64,000 nt of DNA from Aliamphritea hakodatensis (GTDB lineage Bacteria; Pseudomonadota; Gammaproteobacteria; Pseudomonadales; Balneatricaceae): NCBI RefSeq assembly GCF_024347195.1, contig NZ_AP025281.1, positions 2,666,001 through 2,730,000 on the forward strand, written 5' to 3'. Under the pieces are notes generated by a model. It was not told the DNA's origin, made no database searches, and worked only from the letters and a program-made list of their open reading frames with translations. How positions within the stretch are numbered: the first letter of the stretch is position 1; each line of letters opens with the position of its first letter. The position numbers and the translations under genes were made by a program. This document shows, piece after piece, positions 5,745-13,246 of this stretch.

Positions 5745-6182
5745 ATGCGAGACATTGAAGTCAATCAAGAAAAAGCAGCAGCAATTCAACTCACAGGCCG
5801 GCAGGTTGAGTGTGCAACGTGGGTGGCTGCCGGCAAAACTGATTCTGAAATAGGGATGATCGTTGGCATTACCCAGCGGACAGCTAAGCATGACGTGCTG
5901 GGCTGCATGGCTATTACTGACACCCACACCCGGGCGCAAATGGTCGCGACTCTTTTCATCGCTGGAGTCTTCCAAACCAAAGGGGCTGCCGCCGCCCTGC
6001 TGCTGGCTTTCGGCTTTGCTGCGTGCTTCAGCAGCGCTGATGATATGACCCGGCGGGTCCGTGGGCGCAGGGCCCGGGAGCTGGCCACCATTGAAGAAGC
6101 TACCGACCTGCCCCAGTGGTTAGCTTTTAGTAAATCAAATATCTCTGAGTGGGTAGCGCATGAGCCTCGAATTCTTGCTTGA
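5745..6182 (+). CDS. LuxR-type HTH phage protein with hydrophobic segment
   Basis: 145 aa. Residues 15-75 match a LuxR/GerE HTH: LTGRQVECATWVAAGKTDSEIGMIVGITQRTAKHDV. A hydrophobic stretch follows (AAAALLLAFGFAACFSS, about 80-97) and then an Arg-rich tail (TRRVRGRRARE). Similar small HTH proteins with a hydrophobic stretch occur first in prophage early operons. There is no receiver or autoinducer domain. Being right behind the PL-like promoter suggests an early regulator, but its target is unknown. It overlaps the next gene by 23 bp. Confidence 0.65.
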   Translation: MRDIEVNQEKAAAIQLTGRQVECATWVAAGKTDSEIGMIVGITQRTAKHDVLGCMAITDTHTRAQMVATLFIAGVFQTKGAAAALLLAFGFAACFSSADDMTRRVRGRRARELATIEEATDLPQWLAFSKSNISEWVAHEPRILA

Positions 6183-6390
6183 TAAAGGCGGCCATGCCGT
6201 GGTTGCAAACATGGTGACCGATCAGGAATACACCCCTGAACTGCTGGCCAGCATTCTTAATTACAGCCCTCGCTATGTGGGTCCGGTACTGGAAGAAGCT
6301 GCCAGGCAGGGGCTGGTCGAGCGGAAAATTAAACCCGATGTATACGCCGGTGCGATCTTCGTCAAAAAACAACTGAATCTGGACCTGTAG
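6160..6390 (+). CDS. Small winged-helix-like phage protein
   Basis: 76 aa. LLASILNYSPRYVGPVLEEAARQGLVERK is a plausible winged-helix core: recognition helix followed by a hairpin with basic end. It starts inside the end of the preceding gene in another frame. Not assigned to a named family. Confidence 0.5.
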   Translation: MSLEFLLDKGGHAVVANMVTDQEYTPELLASILNYSPRYVGPVLEEAARQGLVERKIKPDVYAGAIFVKKQLNLDL

Positions 6391-6394
6391 CACA

Positions 6395-6706
6395 GTGAAT
6401 AAACCGAAATCAACAGGCCCAGACCTGAAGATAAATCGAGTTCAGATAGCGCCCTGCGCTGTCTGCAACGGCAAAGCCTATATAGAAGGCTTGTTTCATG
6501 AAGTCCCGTGCGCTGCCTGTAATGAAATGGGTGTTGTCTGTCGCACAACTGGCACCGCATTAACTCCCAGCATTGCCGCCGTCAGCATGCTGGAGGTGAT
6601 CAGGGATTTAAAACAACAAATTGCTGATTTGCGCCGCGGCGCTGATCAATACGACCCACACGCCCCAGCCACTATACGGCACGGTGCAAAACACAGAATG
6701 GACTGA
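6395..6706 (+). CDS. Small zinc-binding-like phage protein
   Basis: 103 aa from a GTG start 4 bp after the preceding stop. Two CxxC pairs (CAVCNGKAY and CAACNEMG, about residues 21 and 39) resemble a single zinc ribbon or DnaJ-like knuckle. A helical segment (SMLEVIRDLKQQIADLRRG) follows. Function unknown; typical of small phage early proteins that bind host factors or nucleic acid. Confidence 0.6.
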   Translation: MNKPKSTGPDLKINRVQIAPCAVCNGKAYIEGLFHEVPCAACNEMGVVCRTTGTALTPSIAAVSMLEVIRDLKQQIADLRRGADQYDPHAPATIRHGAKHRMD

Positions 6707-6711
6707 AGCTA

Positions 6712-6972
6712 ATGAAACACCAGACACCCAAATTCAGAAAACTGGCCGCTGATGCCATAGACAAAGCAGAAAGCTCTCAGTTAGTGCGCGGTCGATACTC
6801 TGAATATGAAGCCCTGCAAGCAGATATTCACTTGATTGAGCAGCACATGGACACCATGAGCAATGGCGACCGAGGGCGGGCCATTAACACGCTGAAGATT
6901 CTGCGCCGTCCGGACTGGCACAAGCGCCGCCGATTCAATTTTGAAATTGAACCACGCAACAAACTGATTTAA
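6712..6972 (+). CDS. Hypothetical phage protein
   Basis: 86 aa, not recognised. Charged, mostly helical, with a basic stretch RRPDWHKRRRFNFEIEPRNK. It lies 10 bp ahead of ssb in the early operon, so probably belongs to the replication or recombination accessory set. Confidence 0.6.
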   Translation: MKHQTPKFRKLAADAIDKAESSQLVRGRYSEYEALQADIHLIEQHMDTMSNGDRGRAINTLKILRRPDWHKRRRFNFEIEPRNKLI

Positions 6973-6982
6973 GGAAACGGCA

Positions 6983-7450
6983 ATGGCTCGCGGAATTAAC
7001 AAAGTCATTCTGATTGGCAATCTGGGCAATGACCCGGATACCAAATACATGCCAAGCGGTAACGCCGTGACAAACATCACGGTTGCCACCTCTGACACCT
7101 GGAAAGACAAGCAAACCGGGCAGCCGGTCGAGCGCACTGAATGGCACCGGGTGGTGTTCTTTAACCGGCTGGCTGAAATCGCCGGTGAATACCTGCGCAA
7201 AGGCTCAAAAGTGTACATCGAGGGCTCTCTCAGAACCCGTAAATGGCAGGACCAGAGCGGACAGGACCGGTACACCACTGAGATTGTCGCCAATGAATTA
7301 CAAATGTTGGACGGACGGACGGAGCAAAGCAACAGCCAAGGCCCGTATCCGGAAGCACAACCCCAGCGGTACCAGCAACAGCAAGCCGCTCCGGCACCTA
7401 GCGCAGCGCCCCTGCCGCCGGTCGAGTTTGATGATGATGTGCCCTTTTGA
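6983..7450 (+). CDS. ssb: Single-stranded DNA-binding protein, phage copy
   Basis: 155 aa. The OB-fold domain (residues 1-110) begins GINKVILIGNLGNDPDTKYM and contains ERTEWHRVVFFNRLAEIAGEYLRKGSKVYIEG, the standard SSB signature. A Gln/Pro-rich linker follows and the acidic tip is DDDVPF, the tail that contacts host repair and replication proteins. Length is slightly short for chromosomal SSB, as usual for phage copies. It protects single strands during phage replication. Confidence 0.92.
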   Translation: MARGINKVILIGNLGNDPDTKYMPSGNAVTNITVATSDTWKDKQTGQPVERTEWHRVVFFNRLAEIAGEYLRKGSKVYIEGSLRTRKWQDQSGQDRYTTEIVANELQMLDGRTEQSNSQGPYPEAQPQRYQQQQAAPAPSAAPLPPVEFDDDVPF

Positions 7451-7532
7451 CGAACCGATTAAGTCGCCGCGCTGGCCTTTCGTTCCCCCACGGCCAGCGC
7501 AGCGCACCTATGCCAAGAAAGGTAATTGACAG

Positions 7533-7790
7533 ATGGCTAAGTCAGCAGCAAAGCGCAAAGCGGAACAACTGCAGCGAGAAAAAGAACACCGGGAAGCAGT
7601 CGGCGCTCAGCTTTTCCAAATGGATATGTTTCGCAGAACCCGTGAACACCTGGACAAGCTTAAGTCTGATCACGGATTCGAAGAAGACGGTGAGGTTGTG
7701 ACACTTCTAATTCACAACATCGCAAATTGTGACATGTCACGACAAAAAGAATTGTTAGCAGTTCCGCAGCATAAAGGTAACCAGTTATGA
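7533..7790 (+). CDS. Hypothetical phage protein
   Basis: 85 aa, not recognised. Lysine-rich N terminus (KSAAKRKAEQLQREKEH) likely helical. Its stop overlaps the next start (ATGA), indicating coupled translation. An overlapping frame from 7447 is judged a shadow. Confidence 0.55.
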   Translation: MAKSAAKRKAEQLQREKEHREAVGAQLFQMDMFRRTREHLDKLKSDHGFEEDGEVVTLLIHNIANCDMSRQKELLAVPQHKGNQL

Positions 7791-7978
7791 CCCTTGACCA
7801 GTTCAAAACCCAGTTCCCTATCGGCACACCTGTAAAGTATTTCCCCGTGCTTGGCCGCGACCGCCACCGCGATACTGAAATCACCTCTGATCCGTGGATG
7901 GTGTGTGGCAGCGGCGTTGTAAAAGTAGCCGGTCAAACCGGTGCCGTCAGCATTGACCATATCCAGAGGGCTGAATAA
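7787..7978 (+). CDS. Hypothetical phage protein
   Basis: 63 aa, not recognised. A beta-rich pattern (GTPVKYFPVLGRD...SGVVKVAGQTGAVSIDHIQ) suggests a small barrel. It overlaps the preceding gene by 4 bp and abuts the methyltransferase start, so all three are translationally linked. Confidence 0.55.
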   Translation: MTLDQFKTQFPIGTPVKYFPVLGRDRHRDTEITSDPWMVCGSGVVKVAGQTGAVSIDHIQRAE

Positions 7979-9675
7979 TGGCCACAGTAAAAGAAATCCG
8001 ACACTTTCACGTATTTTGCGGGGCAGGCGGCGGTGCGATTGGCTTTAACCGTGGCAAGGCAAACATCGGCACCCTTCAGGGAAAGCCGCGCTGCTTAGGT
8101 GGCATTGATGTTTTGCCTGATGCGATCCATAACTTTGAGCAGCAAACCGGTGCACCTGGTAGCGTCATGGACCTATTCGACCGCGATCAGTACATTGACT
8201 TTCACGGTGCTGAGCCCGCTGCTGACTGGCAAGAAATCACGCCTGAAGATATCCGCAAGGCAGCAGGAAATGAGCGCCCGCACATCATCTTTACCAGCCC
8301 GCCCTGCAAAGGCTTCTCTGGCCTGCTAAGCCAGAAGAAAAGTGAAACAGATAAATACCGAGCACTGAACCGCTTAACCGTTCGGGGTATATTTCTTTGC
8401 ATGGAAGCTTGGCAAGACGATCCGCCAGAGTTTTTCCTGCTGGAAAACGTACCCCGCATTGAAGCCCGTGGCGGCGAACTGCTGGACCAGATACAGCAAT
8501 TACTTGAACGCTATGGCTATATCGTTGCCCGCACAACTCATGACTGTGGTCATGTAGCAGGGCTGGCGCAGAGCCGTAAACGTTTCTTACTGGTGGCTCG
8601 ACATGCTGAGAAAGTGCCACCGTTCTTATATGAGCCGCCGCACCGCCCGCTTAACTCTGTCGGTAAAGTGCTTGAAGGATTCCCAATGCCGGGTAATGCC
8701 AGTGCTGGGCCTCTGCACTCAATCCCTCAGCTGCACTGGAAAACGTGGGTTCGACTGGCATTTGTTGAAGCCGGTAAAGACTGGCGTAGCCTTAGAGACT
8801 TGGCTGTGAACACTGACGGCACCTTGCGGGACTATCTGATCATTCCTGAGTACCACAAAGGCTATTTAGGGGTCCGGGATTGGCACTGCAGCACTGGTGC
8901 CGTACCTGGTAGAAGCACAGTTACAAATGACGCGTTTGCTGTGGCTGACCCACGCCCGAATTCTGGCATGGCCTTTTCGAAATACAATATCTGCCGCCTT
9001 CAAGATACTGCCGGTACCGTTATCGCCGGCAGCAACAAAGGTGAAGGCGCTTTCGGCATTGCTGATCCTAGGCCTGCAAATCACCGGCGAGGCGGCGGTA
9101 AATACAAAATCGTGCCCTGGTCAGAACATGCCGGCTCAGTTATCGCCGCCAGCACCACCGGTGAAGGTGCGTTCTCTGTACAAGATCCACGCCCAGCACT
9201 GCACCGGGAAAAAGGCGACCATTATCTGACTGCCGCACATTATGGTGTTGTCGACTGGCAAGAAACCGCTGGCGCTGTCACTGCTGCAGGCAAGTACGAC
9301 AATGGAAAGTTCTCTGTTGCTGATCCTCGCCCATCTGATCTACCTGACCAAAATGAAAAACTGGCCTGCGTAATCGAATCATTAGATGGCACCTGGCACC
9401 GCCCGTTCACCACACTCGAGCTTGCAGCATTACAGGGCTACGTGCAGCCCGGTGAATACCTTGAAATGCATGGCGGTGGCCACAGCATCTGGCGTGAACA
9501 AATTGGCAATATGGTTCCGCCACCAGCTGCCGAGGCCATCTTCAACGTGATTGCAGAAACCCTGTTACTTGCATGGTCTGGAGAAACTTTCGTACTTGGC
9601 TCAACTCCGATATGGGTACAGCCAGTTGCAGCCGCCATGTCCGTTCGTCAAAAGCAAGATCGGGAGTGGCATTAA
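7978..9675 (+). CDS. C5 cytosine DNA methyltransferase with repeated DPRP module
   Basis: 565 aa. Motif I FCGAGGGAIG (13-22), motif IV TSPPCKGFSG with catalytic Cys110, motif VI LLENVP (154-159), motif VIII QSRKRFLLVAR (198-208) and motif X QIGNMVPPPAA (508-518) are all present, so the enzyme should be active. Residues about 311-455, the recognition region, hold four modules of about 40 residues each closing in A/Q-DPRP (324, 363, 403, 449). Likely role: self-modification of phage DNA against host restriction. No partner endonuclease is nearby. Target sequence unknown. Confidence 0.88.
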   Translation: MATVKEIRHFHVFCGAGGGAIGFNRGKANIGTLQGKPRCLGGIDVLPDAIHNFEQQTGAPGSVMDLFDRDQYIDFHGAEPAADWQEITPEDIRKAAGNERPHIIFTSPPCKGFSGLLSQKKSETDKYRALNRLTVRGIFLCMEAWQDDPPEFFLLENVPRIEARGGELLDQIQQLLERYGYIVARTTHDCGHVAGLAQSRKRFLLVARHAEKVPPFLYEPPHRPLNSVGKVLEGFPMPGNASAGPLHSIPQLHWKTWVRLAFVEAGKDWRSLRDLAVNTDGTLRDYLIIPEYHKGYLGVRDWHCSTGAVPGRSTVTNDAFAVADPRPNSGMAFSKYNICRLQDTAGTVIAGSNKGEGAFGIADPRPANHRRGGGKYKIVPWSEHAGSVIAASTTGEGAFSVQDPRPALHREKGDHYLTAAHYGVVDWQETAGAVTAAGKYDNGKFSVADPRPSDLPDQNEKLACVIESLDGTWHRPFTTLELAALQGYVQPGEYLEMHGGGHSIWREQIGNMVPPPAAEAIFNVIAETLLLAWSGETFVLGSTPIWVQPVAAAMSVRQKQDREWH

Positions 9676-9699
9676 GCCACTGACTGAAAGGAGAGATCT

Positions 9700-9933
9700 A
9701 TGGAATGCGAAGACATCAAAAAGGTAATTGAAGCAACCCGCACACACATATTTGATGCGGCCAATCAGCTTAGTGAAATTGCAGAACACAATAACCCGGA
9801 GTCTTGCAGAAAAGCCATGAAAGCAATGTCTGAGCTTCACGAAGAGATTGAAGATATGGCTGATCAGTTAGACGACTATTTAACCGACATCGATGATATG
9901 GGTGCGGACTGTAATGCCTGGGATGATGAATAG
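9700..9933 (+). CDS. Acidic helical hypothetical phage protein
   Basis: 77 aa, strongly acidic, with helices such as CRKAMKAMSELHEEIEDMADQ and a C-terminal DDMGADCNAWDDE. The AAAGGAGAGATCT leader is a strong ribosome site. Small acidic early proteins of this type may mimic DNA or bind a host protein, but there is no direct evidence here. Confidence 0.55.
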   Translation: MECEDIKKVIEATRTHIFDAANQLSEIAEHNNPESCRKAMKAMSELHEEIEDMADQLDDYLTDIDDMGADCNAWDDE

Positions 9934-9943
9934 GAGATATCGC

Positions 9944-10162
9944 ATGGCACAGGCTAATCTGCTTACAGACAGCGATATAATCGAGCTGACCGGCTACAAG
10001 CAACGGGCCAAGCAGGCACATGTGTTGCGGGAAGCAGGCATTGAGTTTGTAGAGCGGGCTGACGGTAAGATAAAAACCACCTGGTATCACGTTAACCACC
10101 CTTCGCACTTGCGCCATGCTATTGCGCAGGAAGAACCTGACTTTTCAGCATTTAAGGCATAA
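9944..10162 (+). CDS. DUF4224-type protein next to integrase
   Basis: 72 aa from the ATG at 9944, which has GGAGATATCGC at ribosome-site distance; the longer frame from 9893 is rejected. LTDSDIIELTGYKQRAKQAHVLREAGIEFVERADGKIKTTWYHVN matches the DUF4224 pattern, found almost always just upstream of phage integrases. Position and small HTH-like fold suggest an excisionase-like or directionality role, not proven for the family. Confidence 0.75.
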   Translation: MAQANLLTDSDIIELTGYKQRAKQAHVLREAGIEFVERADGKIKTTWYHVNHPSHLRHAIAQEEPDFSAFKA

Positions 10163-10168
10163 AACACC

Positions 10169-11158
10169 ATGGGCAGAAAAAGGAAGCCCGGTACCGAATG
10201 GCTACCGCAGCGGGTATACAAAGGAAAATCAGCCTATGAGTTTCACCCTAAGACCGGTGGCGCTATTCGGCTGGTTCCACTGACGGCCAGTAAAGCCGCC
10301 GTTATTCGCTCTTATGACGAAGCCCTGGCGCAACTGGAAATGTCACAAGGCACCTTTAAAGAACTGGTGCAGAAATTTTTAGCTTCACCTGCATTTGAAG
10401 AACTGGCCGTTAGCACACAAAAGAAATACCACCAGAATGCACGGCAAGTACTTAAACCGTTTGGAAAGATGCAAGCCAGCAACATAAAACCAGAACACAT
10501 ACGCCAGTATATGGACCTGCGAGGCCAACAGGCACAGGTAACCGCCAACCGGGAACACTCGTTTATGTCTAAGGTATTCAGTTGGGCATATGAGCGAGGT
10601 AAGGTAACCGCTAACCCGTGCAAAGGCGTCCGGAAGTTTACAGAGAAAGCCCGTGAACGCTATATATCAGATGCAGAATACACCGCCATCCTGAAATGTA
10701 GTGATCCGATTATTCAGGCGGTGATGGAAATATCGTACTGCTGCGCCGCCCGGGTTGGGGATGTGTTAAAGCTACAAGCCAACCAGCTGCAGCAAGAAGG
10801 GATTTATATACAACAGGGTAAAACCGGCAAAGCCCAGATCAAAGCCTGGTCCCCTCGCCTGCAAGCAGCCATAAACACGGCAAAGTCGTTTCAGGTGATC
10901 AGCTCAGTCAATCAGGTAATCGCCAACGAACAAGGCCAGCCACTGACCTATGCAGCCTTCCGTGCACGATGGCTAAAAGCTAAAGCGCTCGCTCAAGAAG
11001 CGTACCCTAATCTGAGCTTCGAGTTCACATTTCATGACATCAAGGCAAAGAGCATTAGTGATTGGAGTGGCGATAAACAAAAATTTAGCGGTCATAAATC
11101 ATTTCAGATGATAGCGACCTATGACCGAAAAACTGAGGTAGTTAGAACGCATGATTAA
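10169..11158 (+). CDS. int: Tyrosine-type phage integrase
   Basis: 329 aa. The N-terminal 55 residues are an arm-type DNA-binding domain (GRKRKPGTEWLPQRVYKGKSAYEF), 60-150 a core-binding SAM-like domain, and 165-329 the catalytic domain. Catalytic residues seen: Arg in CCAARVGDVL, His-x-x-Lys in FHDIKAKS (Lys where many relatives have Arg), His in FSGHKS and Tyr in ATYDRKTEVV near the end. It should catalyse site-specific integration at the nearby tRNA. It is last in the plus-strand early operon, read toward the attachment end. Confidence 0.92.
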   Translation: MGRKRKPGTEWLPQRVYKGKSAYEFHPKTGGAIRLVPLTASKAAVIRSYDEALAQLEMSQGTFKELVQKFLASPAFEELAVSTQKKYHQNARQVLKPFGKMQASNIKPEHIRQYMDLRGQQAQVTANREHSFMSKVFSWAYERGKVTANPCKGVRKFTEKARERYISDAEYTAILKCSDPIIQAVMEISYCCAARVGDVLKLQANQLQQEGIYIQQGKTGKAQIKAWSPRLQAAINTAKSFQVISSVNQVIANEQGQPLTYAAFRARWLKAKALAQEAYPNLSFEFTFHDIKAKSISDWSGDKQKFSGHKSFQMIATYDRKTEVVRTHD

Positions 11159-11194
11159 CAGCCACCCCGAAGATTCAGTTATGAATTGATAGAG

Positions 11195-11944
11195 CTAAAT
11201 CTTAGTCAGCATAGAGTAAATATTAGGGTTGTTTTGTATATACTCAACATAAGACTCACCAGTTAATGTAAGTTGATGCTGATCACCTTCAACAATCATA
11301 AGCCCTGAATTAACAAGATAACCAACAAAAGAACTGGCATCTGTATTTTGTAATGTCTCGTTTGTTTCGCGAATCGCTGCAAAAAATACAAATATATTTT
11401 TTATGGGGTCTTTATGATCTTCCTTAACGTAAAGGCTGAGTAAGTAATTGTACTGCGACAAATAAATTGTTTGAGTGATTGATGCGAACGTTTTATGTGA
11501 TAACTCTATCGCTAAGGTTCTTTCAAGTAGATCAACTTTTTCATCCTTGCTTAAAGATTGAAGCTGATCTCTGACCGTATTCAATATTGAACCTGATAAC
11601 TTATTTTCTCTCTTGATCTGAGTATCAATCAGCTTTGTGTACTCACTCGAGCCACCGCTCTTTTTGTCAGAATAAGAGTTTTCTTCTATGCAAGACTGGG
11701 CCTGCTTAAGCTCCCTCACTCCATCAGTATTATCTACGGGTACCTGCTCAAATTTTCCACTGACAATTGGAGTAGAAAGCTCTTTTAATCGTATGTTCTT
11801 TAAGAACTCTTTTGCCGCTTCTGGCACCCCATCTTTAACCGTATATAGAGAAATCAAGAAGACTACCGGCCAGACCAAAGCGTCAACTAAACCAACAATA
11901 TCCGCTCCACTCAATAAGTATTCATTAACCTTAACCTCGTCCAT
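11195..11944 (-). CDS. Membrane-anchored cargo protein between integrase and attachment end
   Basis: 249 aa, not assigned to a family. Residues about 17-37 form one membrane segment (LVDALVWPVVFLISLYTV), followed by an amphipathic helix, the anchor seen in many uncharacterised proteins. Residues 60-115 are polar linker. The last about 40 residues (FVGYLVNSGLMIVEGDQHQLTLTGESYVEYI) look like a winged helix. It is AT-rich compared with the host and with its own strand in this position, so it should be expressed from its own promoter in the lysogen. A phage-exclusion function is possible but unproven. Confidence 0.6.
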   Translation of the reverse strand: MDEVKVNEYLLSGADIVGLVDALVWPVVFLISLYTVKDGVPEAAKEFLKNIRLKELSTPIVSGKFEQVPVDNTDGVRELKQAQSCIEENSYSDKKSGGSSEYTKLIDTQIKRENKLSGSILNTVRDQLQSLSKDEKVDLLERTLAIELSHKTFASITQTIYLSQYNYLLSLYVKEDHKDPIKNIFVFFAAIRETNETLQNTDASSFVGYLVNSGLMIVEGDQHQLTLTGESYVEYIQNNPNIYSMLTKI

Positions 11945-12114
11945 AAGCAGAAATCTCCATCGTTTATACAGAACAAAATTCTATCTTTTTTTCAATCACT
12001 ACTAAAGAGCCCCCATAAAAACCAAGCAAAAGCATTATATTCAGCACTGTATATTAGGAACTTTATTAGGAAAGGCGTTTTTAAGAGAAATTGAAAAACC
12101 AAGCCCCAGACAAC

Positions 12115-12147
12115 AAAAAACCCCGAAAGCCTGAGCCTGCGGGGTTT
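12115..12147 (-). terminator. Terminator of the tRNA operon
   Basis: Minus-strand hairpin with stem AACCCCG/CGGGGTT followed by a T-run, 17 bp after the tRNA-Leu 3' end. Confidence 0.75.
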
Positions 12148-12163
12148 AAAGTGACCATATCAA

Positions 12164-12250
12164 TGGTGCCCGGAGCCGGACTTGAACCGGCACGCTGTTT
12201 CCAGCGGGAGATTTTAAGTCTCCTATGTCTACCAATTCCATCATCCGGGC
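12164..12250 (-). tRNA. leuZ: tRNA-Leu (anticodon TAA)
   Basis: 87 nt including CCA. Acceptor GCCCGGA pairs with TCCGGGC; the T arm is GGTTCAAGTCC; a long variable arm is present; the anticodon loop reads CTTAAAA. It is the last gene of a Gly-Cys-Leu operon next to pgsA, the same order as glyW-cysT-leuZ of Escherichia coli. Its 3' end faces the prophage, so it is the probable integration target. Confidence 0.95.
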
Positions 12251-12256
12251 TGGACA

Positions 12257-12330
12257 TGGAGGCGCGAGTCGGAATCGAACCGGCGTACACGGAGTTGCAG
12301 TCCGCTGCATAACCACTCTGCCATCGCGCC
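12257..12330 (-). tRNA. cysT: tRNA-Cys (anticodon GCA)
   Basis: 74 nt including CCA. Acceptor GGCGCGA pairs with TCGCGCC; the anticodon loop contains GCA (CTGCAAC); the T arm is GGTTCGATTCC. Only 6 bp from tRNA-Leu, so processed from one transcript. Confidence 0.95.
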
Positions 12331-12367
12331 TAGGTAACTTTTACGTTGCAGTTCTCTGTAAAGAGAT

Positions 12368-12443
12368 TGGAGCGGAATATCGGGCTCGAACCGACGACCT
12401 GAACCTTGGCAAGGTTCCGCTCTACCAACTGAGCTAATTCCGC
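12368..12443 (-). tRNA. glyW: tRNA-Gly (anticodon GCC)
   Basis: 76 nt including CCA. Acceptor GCGGAAT pairs with ATTCCGC; the anticodon loop is TTGCCAA; the T arm is GGTTCGAGCCC. First gene of the three-tRNA operon, directly behind a strong promoter. Confidence 0.95.
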
Positions 12444-12465
12444 CTGCTCCGTAAGAGTGGTGCGT

Positions 12466-12493
12466 ATTATAGACAGATGCCCTTTTATGTCAA
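12466..12493 (-). promoter_or_regulatory. tRNA operon promoter
   Basis: Minus strand: perfect TTGACA (12488-12493), 16-bp spacer, perfect TATAAT (12466-12471), then a GC-rich stretch CGCACCAC. A GC-rich discriminator is typical of stringently controlled stable-RNA promoters. Confidence 0.85.
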
Positions 12494-12564
12494 CAACTTT
12501 TGGTGTTCACCCCTGCTTAGAAAAAACCAAGCAGATTAATAACTTAGATTGCCAGTAAACGGAC

Positions 12565-12593
12565 AAAAAATAACCAGCTCAAGGCTGGTTATT
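12565..12593 (-). terminator. Terminator after pgsA
   Basis: Minus-strand hairpin AATAACCAGC-CTTGA-GCTGGTTATT followed by T-run. It separates the uvrC-pgsA transcript from the tRNA operon. Confidence 0.85.
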
Positions 12594-12620
12594 ATTAGCT
12601 TTTACCGGGCGTTAAAGCAT

Positions 12621-13169
12621 TCAGATATCATGAGTAAGATCCGCCCAGGACGCAGCCAGATAAATATACATTGACCACAGCGTAAGCACTGCCGCCATAT
12701 ACAGACACACAATGCCGGCCCAGGAAACAGTGGAGTAAGGTATGCTGACAAGTAACAAGAGAATCGACAGCATTTGCAGTGATGTCTTCACCTTGCCGAT
12801 ATAGGATACCGAGATATTGGCCCGCTTACCCAGCTCAGCCATCCACTCCCGGAGCGCCGAAATAACAATCTCACGGCCAATAATGATAATCGCCGGGATG
12901 GTTATCCAGAGATTGCCGTAGGTCTCAATCAGCAATGTCAGTGCTGCCGCCACCATCAGCTTATCGGCAACAGGATCAAGAAACGCACCAAACGGCGAAC
13001 TCTGATCAAGCTTACGGGCCAGATAACCGTCCAGCCAGTCTGTGACAGCCGCCAGCGCAAATACAAAACCCGCCCCCACTGCACTCCAGCCATAGGGAAG
13101 GTAATAAATCATCACGAAGACCGGAATCAGCAGAATGCGTAATGAGGTTAAAATATTGGGGATTTTCAT
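12621..13169 (-). CDS. pgsA: CDP-diacylglycerol-glycerol-3-phosphate 3-phosphatidyltransferase
   Basis: 182 aa from the ATG at 13169 (a TTG lies one codon earlier). The CDP-alcohol phosphotransferase signature D-G-x2-A-R-x8-G-x3-D-x3-D is complete at residues 47-69 (DGYLARKLDQSSPFGAFLDPVAD). Several hydrophobic helices place it in the inner membrane. It makes phosphatidylglycerophosphate, the committed step to phosphatidylglycerol and cardiolipin. It follows uvrC on the same strand and precedes the tRNA-Gly/Cys/Leu operon, a conserved gammaproteobacterial order. Confidence 0.95.
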   Translation of the reverse strand: MKIPNILTSLRILLIPVFVMIYYLPYGWSAVGAGFVFALAAVTDWLDGYLARKLDQSSPFGAFLDPVADKLMVAAALTLLIETYGNLWITIPAIIIIGREIVISALREWMAELGKRANISVSYIGKVKTSLQMLSILLLLVSIPYSTVSWAGIVCLYMAAVLTLWSMYIYLAASWADLTHDI

Positions 13170-13246
13170 CAATTATCCAAAACAACAGGGTTTTCTCGAC
13201 AACCCTTTAAATATCATGCCCTTTCGGGCCGCAGCTAACATATCAG

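Larger units (their letters stand above)
1..12163. mobile_element. Lambdoid-type prophage, early/lysogeny half (left end outside window)
   Basis: Seen: integrase and DUF4224 gene at the right end, a divergent repressor/Cro pair, an initiator with internal iterons, a RuvC-like resolvase, SSB and a DNA methyltransferase, arranged in two divergent early operons as in lambdoid phages. The right border is taken as the tRNA-Leu 3' end, because leuZ-type tRNAs are common targets of tyrosine integrases; the exact attachment core cannot be fixed without the left junction. No capsid, tail or lysis gene is in the window, so a phage satellite cannot be excluded. Confidence 0.8.

Noticed and set aside
12091..12437. 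Two plus-strand frames of about 70 aa
   Set aside because: They run through the tRNA genes in antisense and are explained by them.
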